Shown one piece after another: positions 16,222 through 24,474 of a stretch of 38,999 nt of DNA. This stretch comes from Thermoguttaceae bacterium (lineage in GTDB: Bacteria > Planctomycetota > Planctomycetia > Pirellulales > Thermoguttaceae): the NCBI GenBank assembly GCA_017447745.1, contig JAFSMW010000103.1, positions 1-38,999 of the forward strand, given 5' to 3'. Under the pieces are notes generated by a model. The model did no database searches, was not told where the DNA came from, and saw nothing but the letters and a program-made list of their open reading frames with translations. Position numbers and translations under genes: made by a program. Numbering within the stretch: position 1 is the stretch's first letter; each line of letters begins with the position of its first letter.

Positions 16222-16963
16222 AAATAAGTTCTTCCGCAATGCGGTCCAGCTGGGAGCGGATAATCATGTCGATTTCGCCCATCGGGGTTTCGACGAGGCA
16301 GTCGCCGGACTGCAGCGAGTCGTCTGGAACGATTTCCGTCTGTCCTGCCCGTTGAAAGCGTTCGGTTAAGGCTTTGACGTCTGGCAGCAGAACGTTATAG
16401 TCCTCTTTCGCCAGGCGGATTCGGATTCTCTGAGCTTTTACCGTCAGTTCCAGCGCCTCGCGCAGAGCCGGCAGGATTTTCTTCGAATTGATCTTGATTT
16501 GGGAACGGAGAATCTTTTCGGCTATCGCCAGAGCGAGCTGAATTCCTGCCGCTTCCCATTGCGCCGTCCATTGCCGGCTTTGGGATTCCAGCTGGTCGAG
16601 AGCGGCGTCAATAGCGGGAAACGCCCGGTCGAGCCGTTCGTCCAAATGCTTTTTGAGCGTGGACTCGGAATTCGCCTGAGCGTCCGCCAAGCCCTTCTCG
16701 AACCCGTCGTTATAGCCTTTTTTATGCGCCTGATCGTATTCCGTCTGAGCGTCTTTACGGAGCGCGTCCGTTTCCTGCTTGACCTGAGAAATCGCGTTCT
16801 GTCGCCACTCTTCCAGATCTGACTGCGTTTTCTGCTGAATCTGTTGAGCCTGCTGCTTGACGTTGGCAAGATACGAGTCTGCCTTCTGCTGGAGGTCTGT
16901 AAACTGAAACGCCTCAGTTGTGTCGTTAGTCAATTTATCGTTTTCGTCTTGTCGGATTAACAT
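16220..16963 (-). CDS. fliH: FliH-like regulator of the flagellar export ATPase
   Basis: FliH binds FliI as a dimer and anchors it to the export gate, resembling the peripheral stalk of V/F-ATPases. This 247-residue protein has the expected plan: a poorly conserved N-terminus, a long Gln/Lys/Glu-rich coiled coil (about 20-130, with YNDGFEKGLADAQ), then a globular alpha/beta end (about 140-247) with LALAIAEKILRSQIKI and GDCLVETPMGEIDM, both typical of FliH/YscL. It directly precedes fliI, which supports the call. A strong promoter ends about six bases before the ATG and there is no Shine-Dalgarno, so the message may be leaderless. The ankyrin cluster starts divergently next door. Confidence 0.88.
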
Positions 16964-16969
16964 AACGGG

Positions 16970-16998
16970 AGTATAGCGATTTTACGAGATGACGTCAA
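16970..16998 (-). promoter_or_regulatory. Promoter of fliH, predicted leaderless transcript
   Basis: On the - strand TTGACG (16993-16998) and TATACT (16970-16975) are 17 bp apart. The -10 box ends seven bases before the A of the ATG at 16963, which would place the transcription start at or next to the start codon. Confidence 0.6.
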
Positions 16999-17015
16999 GA
17001 GGAAATACGGACCTC

Positions 17016-17044
17016 TTGCATTAAATTGGTTTGAGAGTTATAAT
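17016..17044 (+). promoter_or_regulatory. Putative promoter of the first ankyrin gene
   Basis: TTGCAT (17016-17021) and TATAAT (17039-17044) are 17 bp apart. The 15 bases 17011-17025 differ by one base from 117-131, the -35 area upstream of the 255-1790 gene. It is divergent from the fliH promoter 20 bp away. Confidence 0.5.
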
Positions 17045-17099
17045 CAGATTTATTACTGTAATACAAGCGAACAGATCCCTATAACAAAGAATTTTAAAA

Positions 17100-17702
17100 A
17101 TGGACACGATAGATATATTATTTGAAGAAGCTGCCGTTGAATGTTTTGAGCAGATGTTTCAAAAAGGGGAATATGATTTTACATATTGTTCTGATTTAGG
17201 CTTAAATGTTCTCCATTATGCCGCGGCAACAGGCAAGCTGGAACGAGTTCAAGAACTTTTGGAACTTGGGGCTGACATTAACGTAAAAGGAATAAATGGA
17301 ATGACAGTTTTGCACAGCGCCGCTTTGAGCGGCAATTTAGAAATTGTGCAGTGGCTGGTTGAACAAGGTTTGGACGTCAACGCAAGAATTATTATCGGAA
17401 GTACTGTTTTGCATTATGCCGCTCGAAGCGGCTCGTTGGAACTTGTTCAATGGCTGGTAAATCAGGGGTTGGACATCAACGCAGAAAACGATGATGAAAT
17501 AACGATTTTACATGAAGCCGTCGATAGCGATTCTTTGGAACTGGTTCAATGGCTTGTCGAACAGGGCGCGGATGTTAACGCAGTAGACGGCTTTGGATTA
17601 TCCGTTTTATGTCATGCATACGATAATGCTAGTTCTGAAATGTACGAATGGCTGATTGACCATGGAGCGTACGTTGGTCTAGACGCCCGCGAACCGGGCT
17701 GA
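17100..17702 (+). CDS. Ankyrin-repeat protein, five repeats (paralogue 1)
   Basis: An N-terminal cap of about 35 residues (MDTIDILFEEAAVECFEQMF) precedes five 33-residue ankyrin units with the consensus G-x-T-x-LHxAAxxGxLExVxWLVxxGxDVNA. The cap is shared in pattern with the two larger paralogues downstream (acidic start, then FERMFQ-type and SFDFS-type segments). There is no signal peptide or membrane segment, so it is likely cytoplasmic or released by an unknown route. Ankyrin arrays bind proteins; no partner is evident. The last repeat breaks off after YVGLDAREPG, where intergenic repeat sequence (17699 onward) begins. The gene may therefore be a truncated relative of the long paralogues. 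No Shine-Dalgarno precedes the ATG. Confidence 0.85.
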   Translation: MDTIDILFEEAAVECFEQMFQKGEYDFTYCSDLGLNVLHYAAATGKLERVQELLELGADINVKGINGMTVLHSAALSGNLEIVQWLVEQGLDVNARIIIGSTVLHYAARSGSLELVQWLVNQGLDINAENDDEITILHEAVDSDSLELVQWLVEQGADVNAVDGFGLSVLCHAYDNASSEMYEWLIDHGAYVGLDAREPG

Positions 17703-17820
17703 ACGGAGTCTTTGCTCAGGTCATTGGATAAGGCGGCGTCAAGCCGCCGAATTCCCCGCACAAACGTTTGTCAATGTTGGTTTGGTTCTATACCCGGGAA
17801 CTAACGTTCCCGGCTCGCCT
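17699..17820. repeat. Dispersed repeat cluster after ankyrin gene 1, family D
   Basis: TGAACGGAGTCTTT (17700-17713), CATTGGATAAGGCGGC and a GGCGGC...GCCGCC hairpin are followed at 17784-17820 by a 37-base block with hairpin CCGGGAAC/GTTCCCGG. Both modules recur after ankyrin gene 2 in the opposite order (21884-21920 and 21970-22008). The rest of 17703-18059 holds only the promoter and leader of the next gene. Confidence 0.75.
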
Positions 17821-17926
17821 GGCGATTGGCTAAATCAATATCGCTATTTTCCATGGCGTCTATTTGTCCTATTTTCCCAAAAACATAAAAATTTTTCTTT
17901 TTTTTGTAAAATTCTCATTGAATCGC

Positions 17927-18001
17927 ATGAAAATTCTGAGCGTTTCGGGTATAATGTCTGCATAATTTTGTAATCTGAAACCTTCAGTTGGCGCTTGCCA
18001 A
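17927..18001 (+). promoter_or_regulatory. Promoter and leader hairpin of ankyrin gene 2
   Basis: ATGAAA (17927-17932) and TATAAT (17950-17955) are 17 bp apart. The leader hairpin TTGGC-GCTT-GCCAA lies at 17988-18001. The same layout precedes ankyrin gene 3 (22201-22278), where the closing pair of the stem is T-A instead of C-G. Confidence 0.55.
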
Positions 18002-18059
18002 AATTACAAAGCCCCAAAAACAACGGAAACCACTTAATACATTTCTGAAGAATACGTAA

Positions 18060-21000
18060 ATGTTTGATTTAGAAAACACTTTTAATGAAGAAGATACAGA
18101 ACGTTTTGAACGGATGTTTCAAGACGGCTCTTTTGATTTCTCCTGTCGTTCGTCTATGGGAGCAGACATTCTCCATTACGCCGCGCTTAAAGGCGATTTG
18201 AGTCGCGTTAAGCAGCTTGTTGCTCAAGGGGCGGACGTCAATTCGAAGAACAATTACGGCGATTCCGTGATGCATTACGCCGTCCGAAGCGGGTCGCTGG
18301 AACTGGTCAAGTCACTGGCGGAGCAGGGCAGCGCCGTCAACGCTCCTGATCGCAAAGGCGCTACGCCCTTGCATCAGGCGGCTGTATCAGGTTCTCTGGA
18401 AATTGTACAATGGCTTGTTTCGCAGGGAGAAAACGTCAACGTCAAAGACTATATGGGCAAGAGCGCGGTGCATTACGCCGCTCAAAACGGCAATTTGAAA
18501 TTGATCCATCTGCTTGCTGCAATTGGCGCAGACGTCCGAATTAAAGATTCCGGGAAGAAGAGCGCTCTGCATTACGCCGCCCAAAGCGGCAATTTGGAAC
18601 TCGTTGAGTGGCTTGTTAAACAGGGACTGGACGTCAAAGCAACCGACGGTTGCGGAGAGACGGTCTTGCATTACGCCGCTAAAAGCGGCTCTCTGGAAGT
18701 TGCTCAATTTCTGGCGGGGCTGGGCGCTGACGTCAACGCAAAAGATGAGTTATACGGAAGAACGGCGCTGCATTATGCAGCTCAATGCGGCAATTTGGAA
18801 CTGTTTGAATTGTTAGAAGCTCATGGCGCGGACGTCAATGCCGTAGACGCCTGGGGAGAGCCGGTCATGTCATACGCTGTTCGCGAGAAGTTCTGGTCGC
18901 TTGTTCAATGGTATGTTACTCATGGGGTAAGCGTCAACGAAAAAGATTCACAAGAAACCACCCTGTTTCATTGCGTTGTTGAAACCGGATCTTTGGAACA
19001 GATTCAATGGTTTATTGACAACGGCGCGGACGTCAACGCAAAAGACAAAGACGGCTGGTCGGTTCTGCATAACGCTTCCAATAATGGAAGGGTTGACGTC
19101 GTAGAGCTTCTGCTCAACAACGGGGCTGACGTCAATACAAAAGACAACGACGGCTGGTCGGTTTTGCATAACGCAGCAGATCAAGGGAAACTGGACGTCG
19201 TAAAATGTCTGGTCAACCATGGCGCAGACGTCAACGCCGTTGACAATGACAGTTGGCCGATATTGCATAACGCAGCCGCAAACGGTTATTTGGAAATTGT
19301 CCAGTGGCTGGCAGATCGCGGCGCGGACATAAATGCCGTGGACAATGACGGCTGGTCGGTTTTGCATTGCGTCTGCAATAAAGGCAAATTGGACGTCGCT
19401 CAATGGCTGGTAGATCATGGCGCCAGCGTCAATACGGTTGACAACGACAACTGGTCTGTATTGCATTGCGCTGCCGAGAACGGCTATTATGAGATTGTTC
19501 AATTTCTGGTTGAACGGGGCGCAGACGTCAACGCAAAGAACAATAAAGGGTATACAGTCCTGCATTGCGCCGCCTATGAAGGGAAATATGAAATCGTTGA
19601 GTATCTGGTCGAACGCGGCGCAGACGTCCATGCAGTTAACAATAACGACATGTCCGTGATTAACAGCGCCGTCAAACAAGCCGATATGAAAGTCATTCAG
19701 TTTCTTATCGATCACGGAGCCGACGTCAATTCAAAAGACAAGGACGGCTGGACCGTCATGCACAGCACCGCTCAAAATGGCAGGTTGGAAATCGTTCAAT
19801 GGCTGGCAGCTCACGGCTTGGACGTCAAAGCCGCTGACAGAAACGGAGTAACAGTTCTGCATTGCGCCGCCTTCAGTAAATCAACAGAACTGACTCAATG
19901 GCTCATCGATCAGGGCGCAGACGTCAACGCCGTGATCAAAGGCGGATGGTCTATCATGCACAACGTCGCCGAAAAAGGCGATTATGACATCCTTTGTTTA
20001 CTGGTAAAAAATGGCGCAAACGTCAATGCCGCCTCCACTGAGGGAACTACCGTTTTGCATAGCGCTGCATTAAGCGGTTCTTTGGAAAAGGTTCAATTGC
20101 TTACAGATCACGACGCCGACGTCGAGGCAACCGGAGACAACGGAAGCCCGGTTTTATTCGGCGCTGTTTTAGGCGGTAGCGTGGAAGTTGTTCAATGGCT
20201 CGTCGACCAAGGCGCAGACGTCGACGCTCGAGACAACGATGAAGCTACCGCGTTACACGTCGCCGCCCATAACGACAATTTGGAAGTTGCTCAATGGCTG
20301 GCGGATTATGGCGCAGACGTAAACGCTCAGAGCAAATCCGGAAGGACGCCCTTGCATAACGCCGCCAATAACGGCTGTTTGGAATTGGTTCAATGTTTGA
20401 TTGAGCATGGCGCGGACGTCAACGCCGTAACCAATCGCGGAATGACGCCCTTGCTTATCGCCGCCGATAAAGGTCGGCTGGACGTTGTTCAAAAGCTGGT
20501 TGAATGTAACGCGGATATCAATGCGGTATGCGATGAAGGAATGACGGTTCTTCATTATGCCGCCCAGAGCGGGTCTTTGGAACTGGTTAAGTGGCTGACA
20601 AATCAAGGACTGGATGTCAACGCAAAAAATACTGAAGGAGATTCCGTTTTGCATTTCGCCGCCGAAAACGGAACTTTTGAAATGGTTCAATGGCTCATTG
20701 AACATGGCGCTGATATTAACGCCGTAAACAATGAAGGTGGGACTGTTATGTTCAGTTCCGCCAATAACGGCTCTTTAGACGCCGTTAAATGGCTGGCGGA
20801 ACATGGCTTAAACGTCAAAGGAGTTGACAATTCAGGCTGGACTGTCCTGCATAGCGCCGCAGCAAGCGGATCGTGGGAACTGTTTGAGTGGCTTGTCGAA
20901 CAGGGCGCAGATATTAACGCCGTAGACAACGACGGCAGGACGGTTTTACACGACGCCGCTCTGGGCGGGTCTATGGAAATGGTTAAATGGCTGGCGGATC

Positions 21001-21830
21001 GCGGATTGGATCTCAACGCGAAAGATACAGATGGAGAGTCCGTCTTGTATAACGCCGCTCTGAGCGGTTCTTTTGAACTGGTTCAATGGCTCATAGAACA
21101 TGGCGCAGACGTTAACGCTGTTACCAATAAGGGGATTTCACTCATGATAATCGTCACTTCCCAGAATTCGAGATTCAAAAATGACAGATTTGAAGCGCTT
21201 AAATGGCTGGTCGATCATGGCGCAGACGTCAACGCAAAAGACAACGAAGGATGGACTGTCATGCATAACGCCCTGGCAGGAAACAGAAAGGAAATCGTTG
21301 AGCTGCTTATAAACCATGGCGCAGACGTCAACGCAGTCACCGATGATAATTATTCGTTATTGCTCGCCGCCGTCGATAATGAGCAATTGGAATACGTTAA
21401 ACTGCTGGTTGAACGTGGCGCTGACGTCAACGTTGTGAATGAAAACGACGAGACTCTTCTTCATCACGCCTGCCTTGTCAACTCTTTGGCAATGGTTCAA
21501 TGGTTGCTAGAACGTCTCTCGGATATAAACCATAAAGACAACGAGGGGTGGACGGCTTTGCATCTTGCCGCTTCATGCTCTACTTTGCCGATCGTTGAGG
21601 CGCTGGTAAACCATGGCGCAGACGTCAATGCAGCGGACAATGACGGATGGACGGTCTTGCATTGCGCAGCGTCAAATAACAAAATGGATCTGGTTAAGTA
21701 TCTGGCAGATCATGGCGCAGACGTCAGCGCCACAGACGTCGACGGAATCACCCCCCTCAACTGCGCTGAAGACGTGGGAAATTGGGAGATGTATCAGCTT
21801 CTGAAAGATTACGGAGCTGAATCAGATTGA
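18060..21830 (+). CDS. Giant ankyrin-repeat protein, 37 repeats (paralogue 2)
   Basis: The 1256 residues are almost wholly ankyrin. A 30-residue cap (MFDLENTFNEEDTERFERMF and SFDFS) precedes 37 units. All internal units are 33 residues except unit 7 (34) and unit 31 (39, with insertion QNSRFKND). The typical unit is DNDGWTVLHxAAxxGxLExVQWLVxHGADVNAV. Units 10-14 and 35-36 are the most alike (DNDGWSVLH), which suggests recent internal duplication. At DNA level the array has a 99-bp period marked by GACGTCAA. There is no signal peptide, membrane segment or catalytic domain. Such arrays form long solenoids that bind proteins; a scaffold, regulator or secreted effector role is inference only. The promoter and leader (17927-18001) are shared with paralogue 3. 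No Shine-Dalgarno is seen before the ATG. Confidence 0.92.
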   Translation: MFDLENTFNEEDTERFERMFQDGSFDFSCRSSMGADILHYAALKGDLSRVKQLVAQGADVNSKNNYGDSVMHYAVRSGSLELVKSLAEQGSAVNAPDRKGATPLHQAAVSGSLEIVQWLVSQGENVNVKDYMGKSAVHYAAQNGNLKLIHLLAAIGADVRIKDSGKKSALHYAAQSGNLELVEWLVKQGLDVKATDGCGETVLHYAAKSGSLEVAQFLAGLGADVNAKDELYGRTALHYAAQCGNLELFELLEAHGADVNAVDAWGEPVMSYAVREKFWSLVQWYVTHGVSVNEKDSQETTLFHCVVETGSLEQIQWFIDNGADVNAKDKDGWSVLHNASNNGRVDVVELLLNNGADVNTKDNDGWSVLHNAADQGKLDVVKCLVNHGADVNAVDNDSWPILHNAAANGYLEIVQWLADRGADINAVDNDGWSVLHCVCNKGKLDVAQWLVDHGASVNTVDNDNWSVLHCAAENGYYEIVQFLVERGADVNAKNNKGYTVLHCAAYEGKYEIVEYLVERGADVHAVNNNDMSVINSAVKQADMKVIQFLIDHGADVNSKDKDGWTVMHSTAQNGRLEIVQWLAAHGLDVKAADRNGVTVLHCAAFSKSTELTQWLIDQGADVNAVIKGGWSIMHNVAEKGDYDILCLLVKNGANVNAASTEGTTVLHSAALSGSLEKVQLLTDHDADVEATGDNGSPVLFGAVLGGSVEVVQWLVDQGADVDARDNDEATALHVAAHNDNLEVAQWLADYGADVNAQSKSGRTPLHNAANNGCLELVQCLIEHGADVNAVTNRGMTPLLIAADKGRLDVVQKLVECNADINAVCDEGMTVLHYAAQSGSLELVKWLTNQGLDVNAKNTEGDSVLHFAAENGTFEMVQWLIEHGADINAVNNEGGTVMFSSANNGSLDAVKWLAEHGLNVKGVDNSGWTVLHSAAASGSWELFEWLVEQGADINAVDNDGRTVLHDAALGGSMEMVKWLADRGLDLNAKDTDGESVLYNAALSGSFELVQWLIEHGADVNAVTNKGISLMIIVTSQNSRFKNDRFEALKWLVDHGADVNAKDNEGWTVMHNALAGNRKEIVELLINHGADVNAVTDDNYSLLLAAVDNEQLEYVKLLVERGADVNVVNENDETLLHHACLVNSLAMVQWLLERLSDINHKDNEGWTALHLAASCSTLPIVEALVNHGADVNAADNDGWTVLHCAASNNKMDLVKYLADHGADVSATDVDGITPLNCAEDVGNWEMYQLLKDYGAESD

Positions 21831-22199
21831 ATTTGCCATCATCCGTCAAGGCGGGCGGAAGCAAGCGCTCGTCAACGATTGTTGGTTCTATGCCCGGGAA
21901 CTAACGTTCCCGGCTCGCCTATATTACTTTGCGGACTTTGCGAACTTTGCGTGAGGCTTCTTTGGAGGGTTGAACGGAGTCTTTTCGCAGCTCATTGGAC
22001 AAGGCGGCGGCCGACAGGGTCGGTTCCCAAACCGCGCTACCGCGCGCCTGCCACTATTCGCTCCCGTTGGTCGCTCCGTTACCGCCTTTTAATCGCTTGT
22101 TTAAACCAAGCCTAAAATTCACTAAATTTACCATATTCTACATATTTTCAGAACATCCAAAAAATTTTCCCCTTTTTTTAAAAAATTCTTGTCGAATTC
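21831..22199. repeat. Repeat mosaic between ankyrin genes 2 and 3
   Basis: Contents in order: the 37-base family D block (21884-21920), nonamers built on CTTTGCGGA/CTTTGCGAA/CTTTGCGTG (21928-21955), TGAACGGAGTC (21971-21981), and a reversed family B element (22004-22087) with its AGCGACCAACGGGAG core and GCGCGCGGTAGCGCGG hairpin. No gene is credible here. Confidence 0.7.
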
Positions 22200-22200
22200 C

Positions 22201-22278
22201 ATGAAAATTCAAAATGTTTTGGGTATAATATCTCACATGAAAATTAAAATCTAATAACTTGCAGTTGGTCTTTACCAA
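22201..22278 (+). promoter_or_regulatory. Promoter and leader hairpin of ankyrin gene 3
   Basis: ATGAAA (22201-22206) and TATAAT (22224-22229) are 17 bp apart, as before paralogue 2. The hairpin TTGGT-CTTT-ACCAA (22265-22278) corresponds to TTGGC-GCTT-GCCAA at 17988-18001. Confidence 0.55.
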
Positions 22279-22321
22279 ATTCCAAAAGGAAAATCGCTTT
22301 ATTCATTTCTGAAATATACCT

Positions 22322-22499
22322 AATGGTATAAACCTGCCACAGCGTCAGTACGATAAAGTTGTCTTGTAATAAACCGCGAATTCCTTTTGGTGGTTTCGTT
22401 TGATTTTGGGCTGTCAAAGGGTCTGTACGGATACAGGCTCGACAGTCACGGTATCAGGTATTCTGACAGCTTCATCGCTTTCAGGGAAGGATTGTTGAA
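22322..22499 (+). other. Insertion of about 178 nt at the ancestral start codon of ankyrin gene 3
   Basis: Upstream sequence matches paralogue 2 up to CATTTCTGAA...TA-ATG (18035-18062 against 22298-22324), but here the ATG is followed two codons later by TAA. Similarity resumes at the ATG at 22500 (ATGTTCGATTTAGAAGACAC). The extra segment contains CTGT-ACGGAT-ACAG and GCTGTC...GACAG-type pairings and supplies GGAAGG before the new ATG. Its nature is unknown. Confidence 0.55.
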
Positions 22500-24155
22500 A
22501 TGTTCGATTTAGAAGACACATATTTATCGGAGGAGCTAGGGATTTTTGAATGGATGTTTCAGAACGGGTCTTTTGATCTCTCCTATCGTACAATTGGGGG
22601 GGCTACGATTCTCCATTACGCCGCGCTTCAAGGCGATTTGAATCGCGTCAATCTGCTCATTGATCAAGGGGCGGACGTCAACGCAAAAAATAATTACGGA
22701 GACCGCGTTATGCATTACGCCGCCCGAAGCGGATCGCTGGAACTGGTCAAGTATCTGGCGTCGCTGGGATTGGACGTCAAGGCGAAGAATCACAATGAAA
22801 AGACGCCCGTTCATTACGCTGCCAGCGCCGGTTCGTTAGAACTGGTCAAATGGCTGGCAGAGCAGGGCGCCGACCTCAACGCGACATGTGACAGGAAGCA
22901 AAGCGTCTTGCATTACGCCGCCCAAAGCGGATCGCTGGAGCTGGTTGCATGGCTTGTCGAACAGGGTTTGGACGTCAACGCCAAAGACGACTATAAATAT
23001 TGCGTTGTGCATTACGCCGCCCAAATCGGGTCGCTGGAACTGGTTCGATGGCTGGCGGAACACGGCGCTGATCTCAATGCCAAAGCGTCGCAGGGGATGA
23101 CGCTCTTGCATTTCGCGGCTGAAAGCGGTTCTTTGGAACTGGTTGAATGGCTGGTCGACCAAGGCGCAGACGTCAACGCCAAAACCATTGGCGAATGGTC
23201 AGTCTTGACCTGCGCCCTGTTTAGAGGCAAGTCGGAAGTCGCGAATTGGCTCATTGATCACGGCGCGGACGTCAACGCTTTTGACGGCGACAAATTGACT
23301 CCCGTTCTTCGAGCTGCCCGAGGCGGCAATCTGAAAAACGTTCAGTATCTGGTTGAACATGGCGGAGATCTCAACGTCAAGCAATCCAACGAGATGACGG
23401 TTCTGCATTACGCCGCCCAGTCCGGCTCCCTGCCGCTTGTCGAGTGGCTGGTTGAACAGGGGTTGGACGTCAACGCAAGGGATTGCTTCGGCTATGACGT
23501 CCTGGACATGGCAGCCGAAAGCGGTTCTCTGGAAGTGTTTCGTTGGCTGGTAGAACACGGCGCGAATCTGGACCCGGAGAAAACGTCCTACCTGATTCAC
23601 GCCGCCTACGCCGGCTCGTTGGATCTGCTGCAATGGCTGGTAGATCAGGGCGTCGGCGCCAACGAGGAATGGGCTAACGACGCTCTGATTGACGCCATTC
23701 AAAACGAAGAGTGCAAACTGGAAACGGCTCAATGGCTGGTCGATCACGGCGCGGACGTCAACGCTCTGGACGAAGACGGCTATCCCGTTCTGTACTATGC
23801 CTTTGAGAATTATTGGAATATTGACATTCTCCCGTGGCTGGTGGAACACGGCGCAGACGTCAACGTCCAAACCCCGATGGGCGGCACACTCCTGTTCTGC
23901 GTTTCAAGTAAAGAAAGCGTTGAGTGGCTTGTTGAGCTCGGCGCGGACGTCAACGCCAAAGACGATATGGGCTGGACGGCTTTGCATTACGCCGCCCGCA
24001 AAGGCAATATGGACTTGGTTGAAGCGCTGGTTGACTGCGGCGCCGCCATCAACGCCAGAGACAATGCCGGAAATAACGCCGTGTTTTACGCCGTCAGAGA
24101 TAAACAACTTGACGTCGCCAATTGGCTCGTAAACCACGGCGCGACGTGGAACTAG
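22500..24155 (+). CDS. Ankyrin-repeat protein, 16 repeats (paralogue 3)
   Basis: The first 63 residues align closely with paralogue 2 (MFDLEDT, FEWMFQNGSFDLSYR, ILHYAALQGDLNRV), including the cap and the first repeat; repeat 2 (NNYGDRVMHYAARSGSLELVK) is also nearly the same. After that the order diverges: 16 units in all, mostly 33 residues, with irregular shorter or longer units 10-14. Repeats 2-6 carry the strong HYAAxxGSLELV core. There is no signal peptide, membrane segment or other domain. The last repeat ends abruptly at NHGATWN. The start codon has a GGAAGG 10 nt upstream, inside the inserted segment at 22322-22499. Role unknown; probably a protein-binding solenoid like its neighbours. 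Confidence 0.9.
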   Translation: MFDLEDTYLSEELGIFEWMFQNGSFDLSYRTIGGATILHYAALQGDLNRVNLLIDQGADVNAKNNYGDRVMHYAARSGSLELVKYLASLGLDVKAKNHNEKTPVHYAASAGSLELVKWLAEQGADLNATCDRKQSVLHYAAQSGSLELVAWLVEQGLDVNAKDDYKYCVVHYAAQIGSLELVRWLAEHGADLNAKASQGMTLLHFAAESGSLELVEWLVDQGADVNAKTIGEWSVLTCALFRGKSEVANWLIDHGADVNAFDGDKLTPVLRAARGGNLKNVQYLVEHGGDLNVKQSNEMTVLHYAAQSGSLPLVEWLVEQGLDVNARDCFGYDVLDMAAESGSLEVFRWLVEHGANLDPEKTSYLIHAAYAGSLDLLQWLVDQGVGANEEWANDALIDAIQNEECKLETAQWLVDHGADVNALDEDGYPVLYYAFENYWNIDILPWLVEHGADVNVQTPMGGTLLFCVSSKESVEWLVELGADVNAKDDMGWTALHYAARKGNMDLVEALVDCGAAINARDNAGNNAVFYAVRDKQLDVANWLVNHGATWN

Positions 24156-24183
24156 CGCTTTGGTTATTCGTAACTCATTGGAT

Positions 24184-24290
24184 TTTTTAACACGAAAAAC
24201 GCGAAATAAGCGAAAGTTACGAAAGATTTTTTAGATTTTAAATAATCCTTTCGTTTGTTTCGTTCTCTTTGTGTATTTCGTGTTAAAAAA
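24184..24290. repeat. Long hairpin built from inverted nonamer repeats
   Basis: TTTTTTAACACGAAA (24184-24198) and TTTCGTGTTAAAAAA (24276-24290) are exact reverse complements. Inside, 9-base units (CGAAAAACG, CGAAATAAG, CGAAAGTTA) face units on the other strand (TTTCGTTTG, TTTCGTTCT, CTTTGTGTA). The element could also end transcription of ankyrin gene 3. Confidence 0.7.
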
Positions 24291-24315
24291 CTTTGGGCAG
24301 GCGCTCCTCAAATGC

Positions 24316-24352
24316 CCAATTACGCATTACGCATTCTGCATTCCGCATTGAC
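24316..24352. repeat. Heptamer tandem repeat
   Basis: About five units: ATTACGC twice, ATTCTGC, ATTCCGC and ATTGACT. The last unit runs close to the putative glnN -35 box. Confidence 0.65.
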
Positions 24353-24368
24353 TCGCCGCCCTTCTCCA

Positions 24369-24396
24369 TTGACAAAATTATCAAAACGGATAAATT
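24369..24396 (+). promoter_or_regulatory. Putative promoter of glnN
   Basis: TTGACA (24369-24374) and TAAATT (24391-24396) are 16 bp apart. The leader then contains a GGCGC-AAC-GCGCC hairpin (about 24414-24426) and a second heptamer array (24436-24470) that reaches the start codon. There is no Shine-Dalgarno. Confidence 0.45.
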
Positions 24397-24435
24397 ATAT
24401 GTAATTAACAATTGGCGCAACGCGCCAGGCAAAAA

Positions 24436-24470
24436 TACTACTCCCCATTCCCTATTCCCTACTCCCCCTA
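24436..24470. repeat. Heptamer tandem repeat abutting the glnN start
   Basis: Units ACTCCCC, ATTCCCT, ATTCCCT and ACTCCCC end four bases before the glnN ATG. Confidence 0.65.
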
Positions 24471-24474
24471 AACC

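Noticed and set aside
21831..22499. CRISPR-like array near the ankyrin genes
   Set aside because: The 99-bp periodicity ends with the coding region, and the intergenic repeats are neither regularly spaced nor identical.
18387..23870. Several antisense frames with repeated MVDQPLNQFQ-like units
   Set aside because: They are the reverse reading of the 99-bp ankyrin repeats, so the regularity is inherited, not a separate repeat protein.
17100..24155. Possible toxin or effector domain in the ankyrin proteins
   Set aside because: All residues outside the short N-terminal cap are accounted for by ankyrin units; no catalytic or secretion signal is visible.
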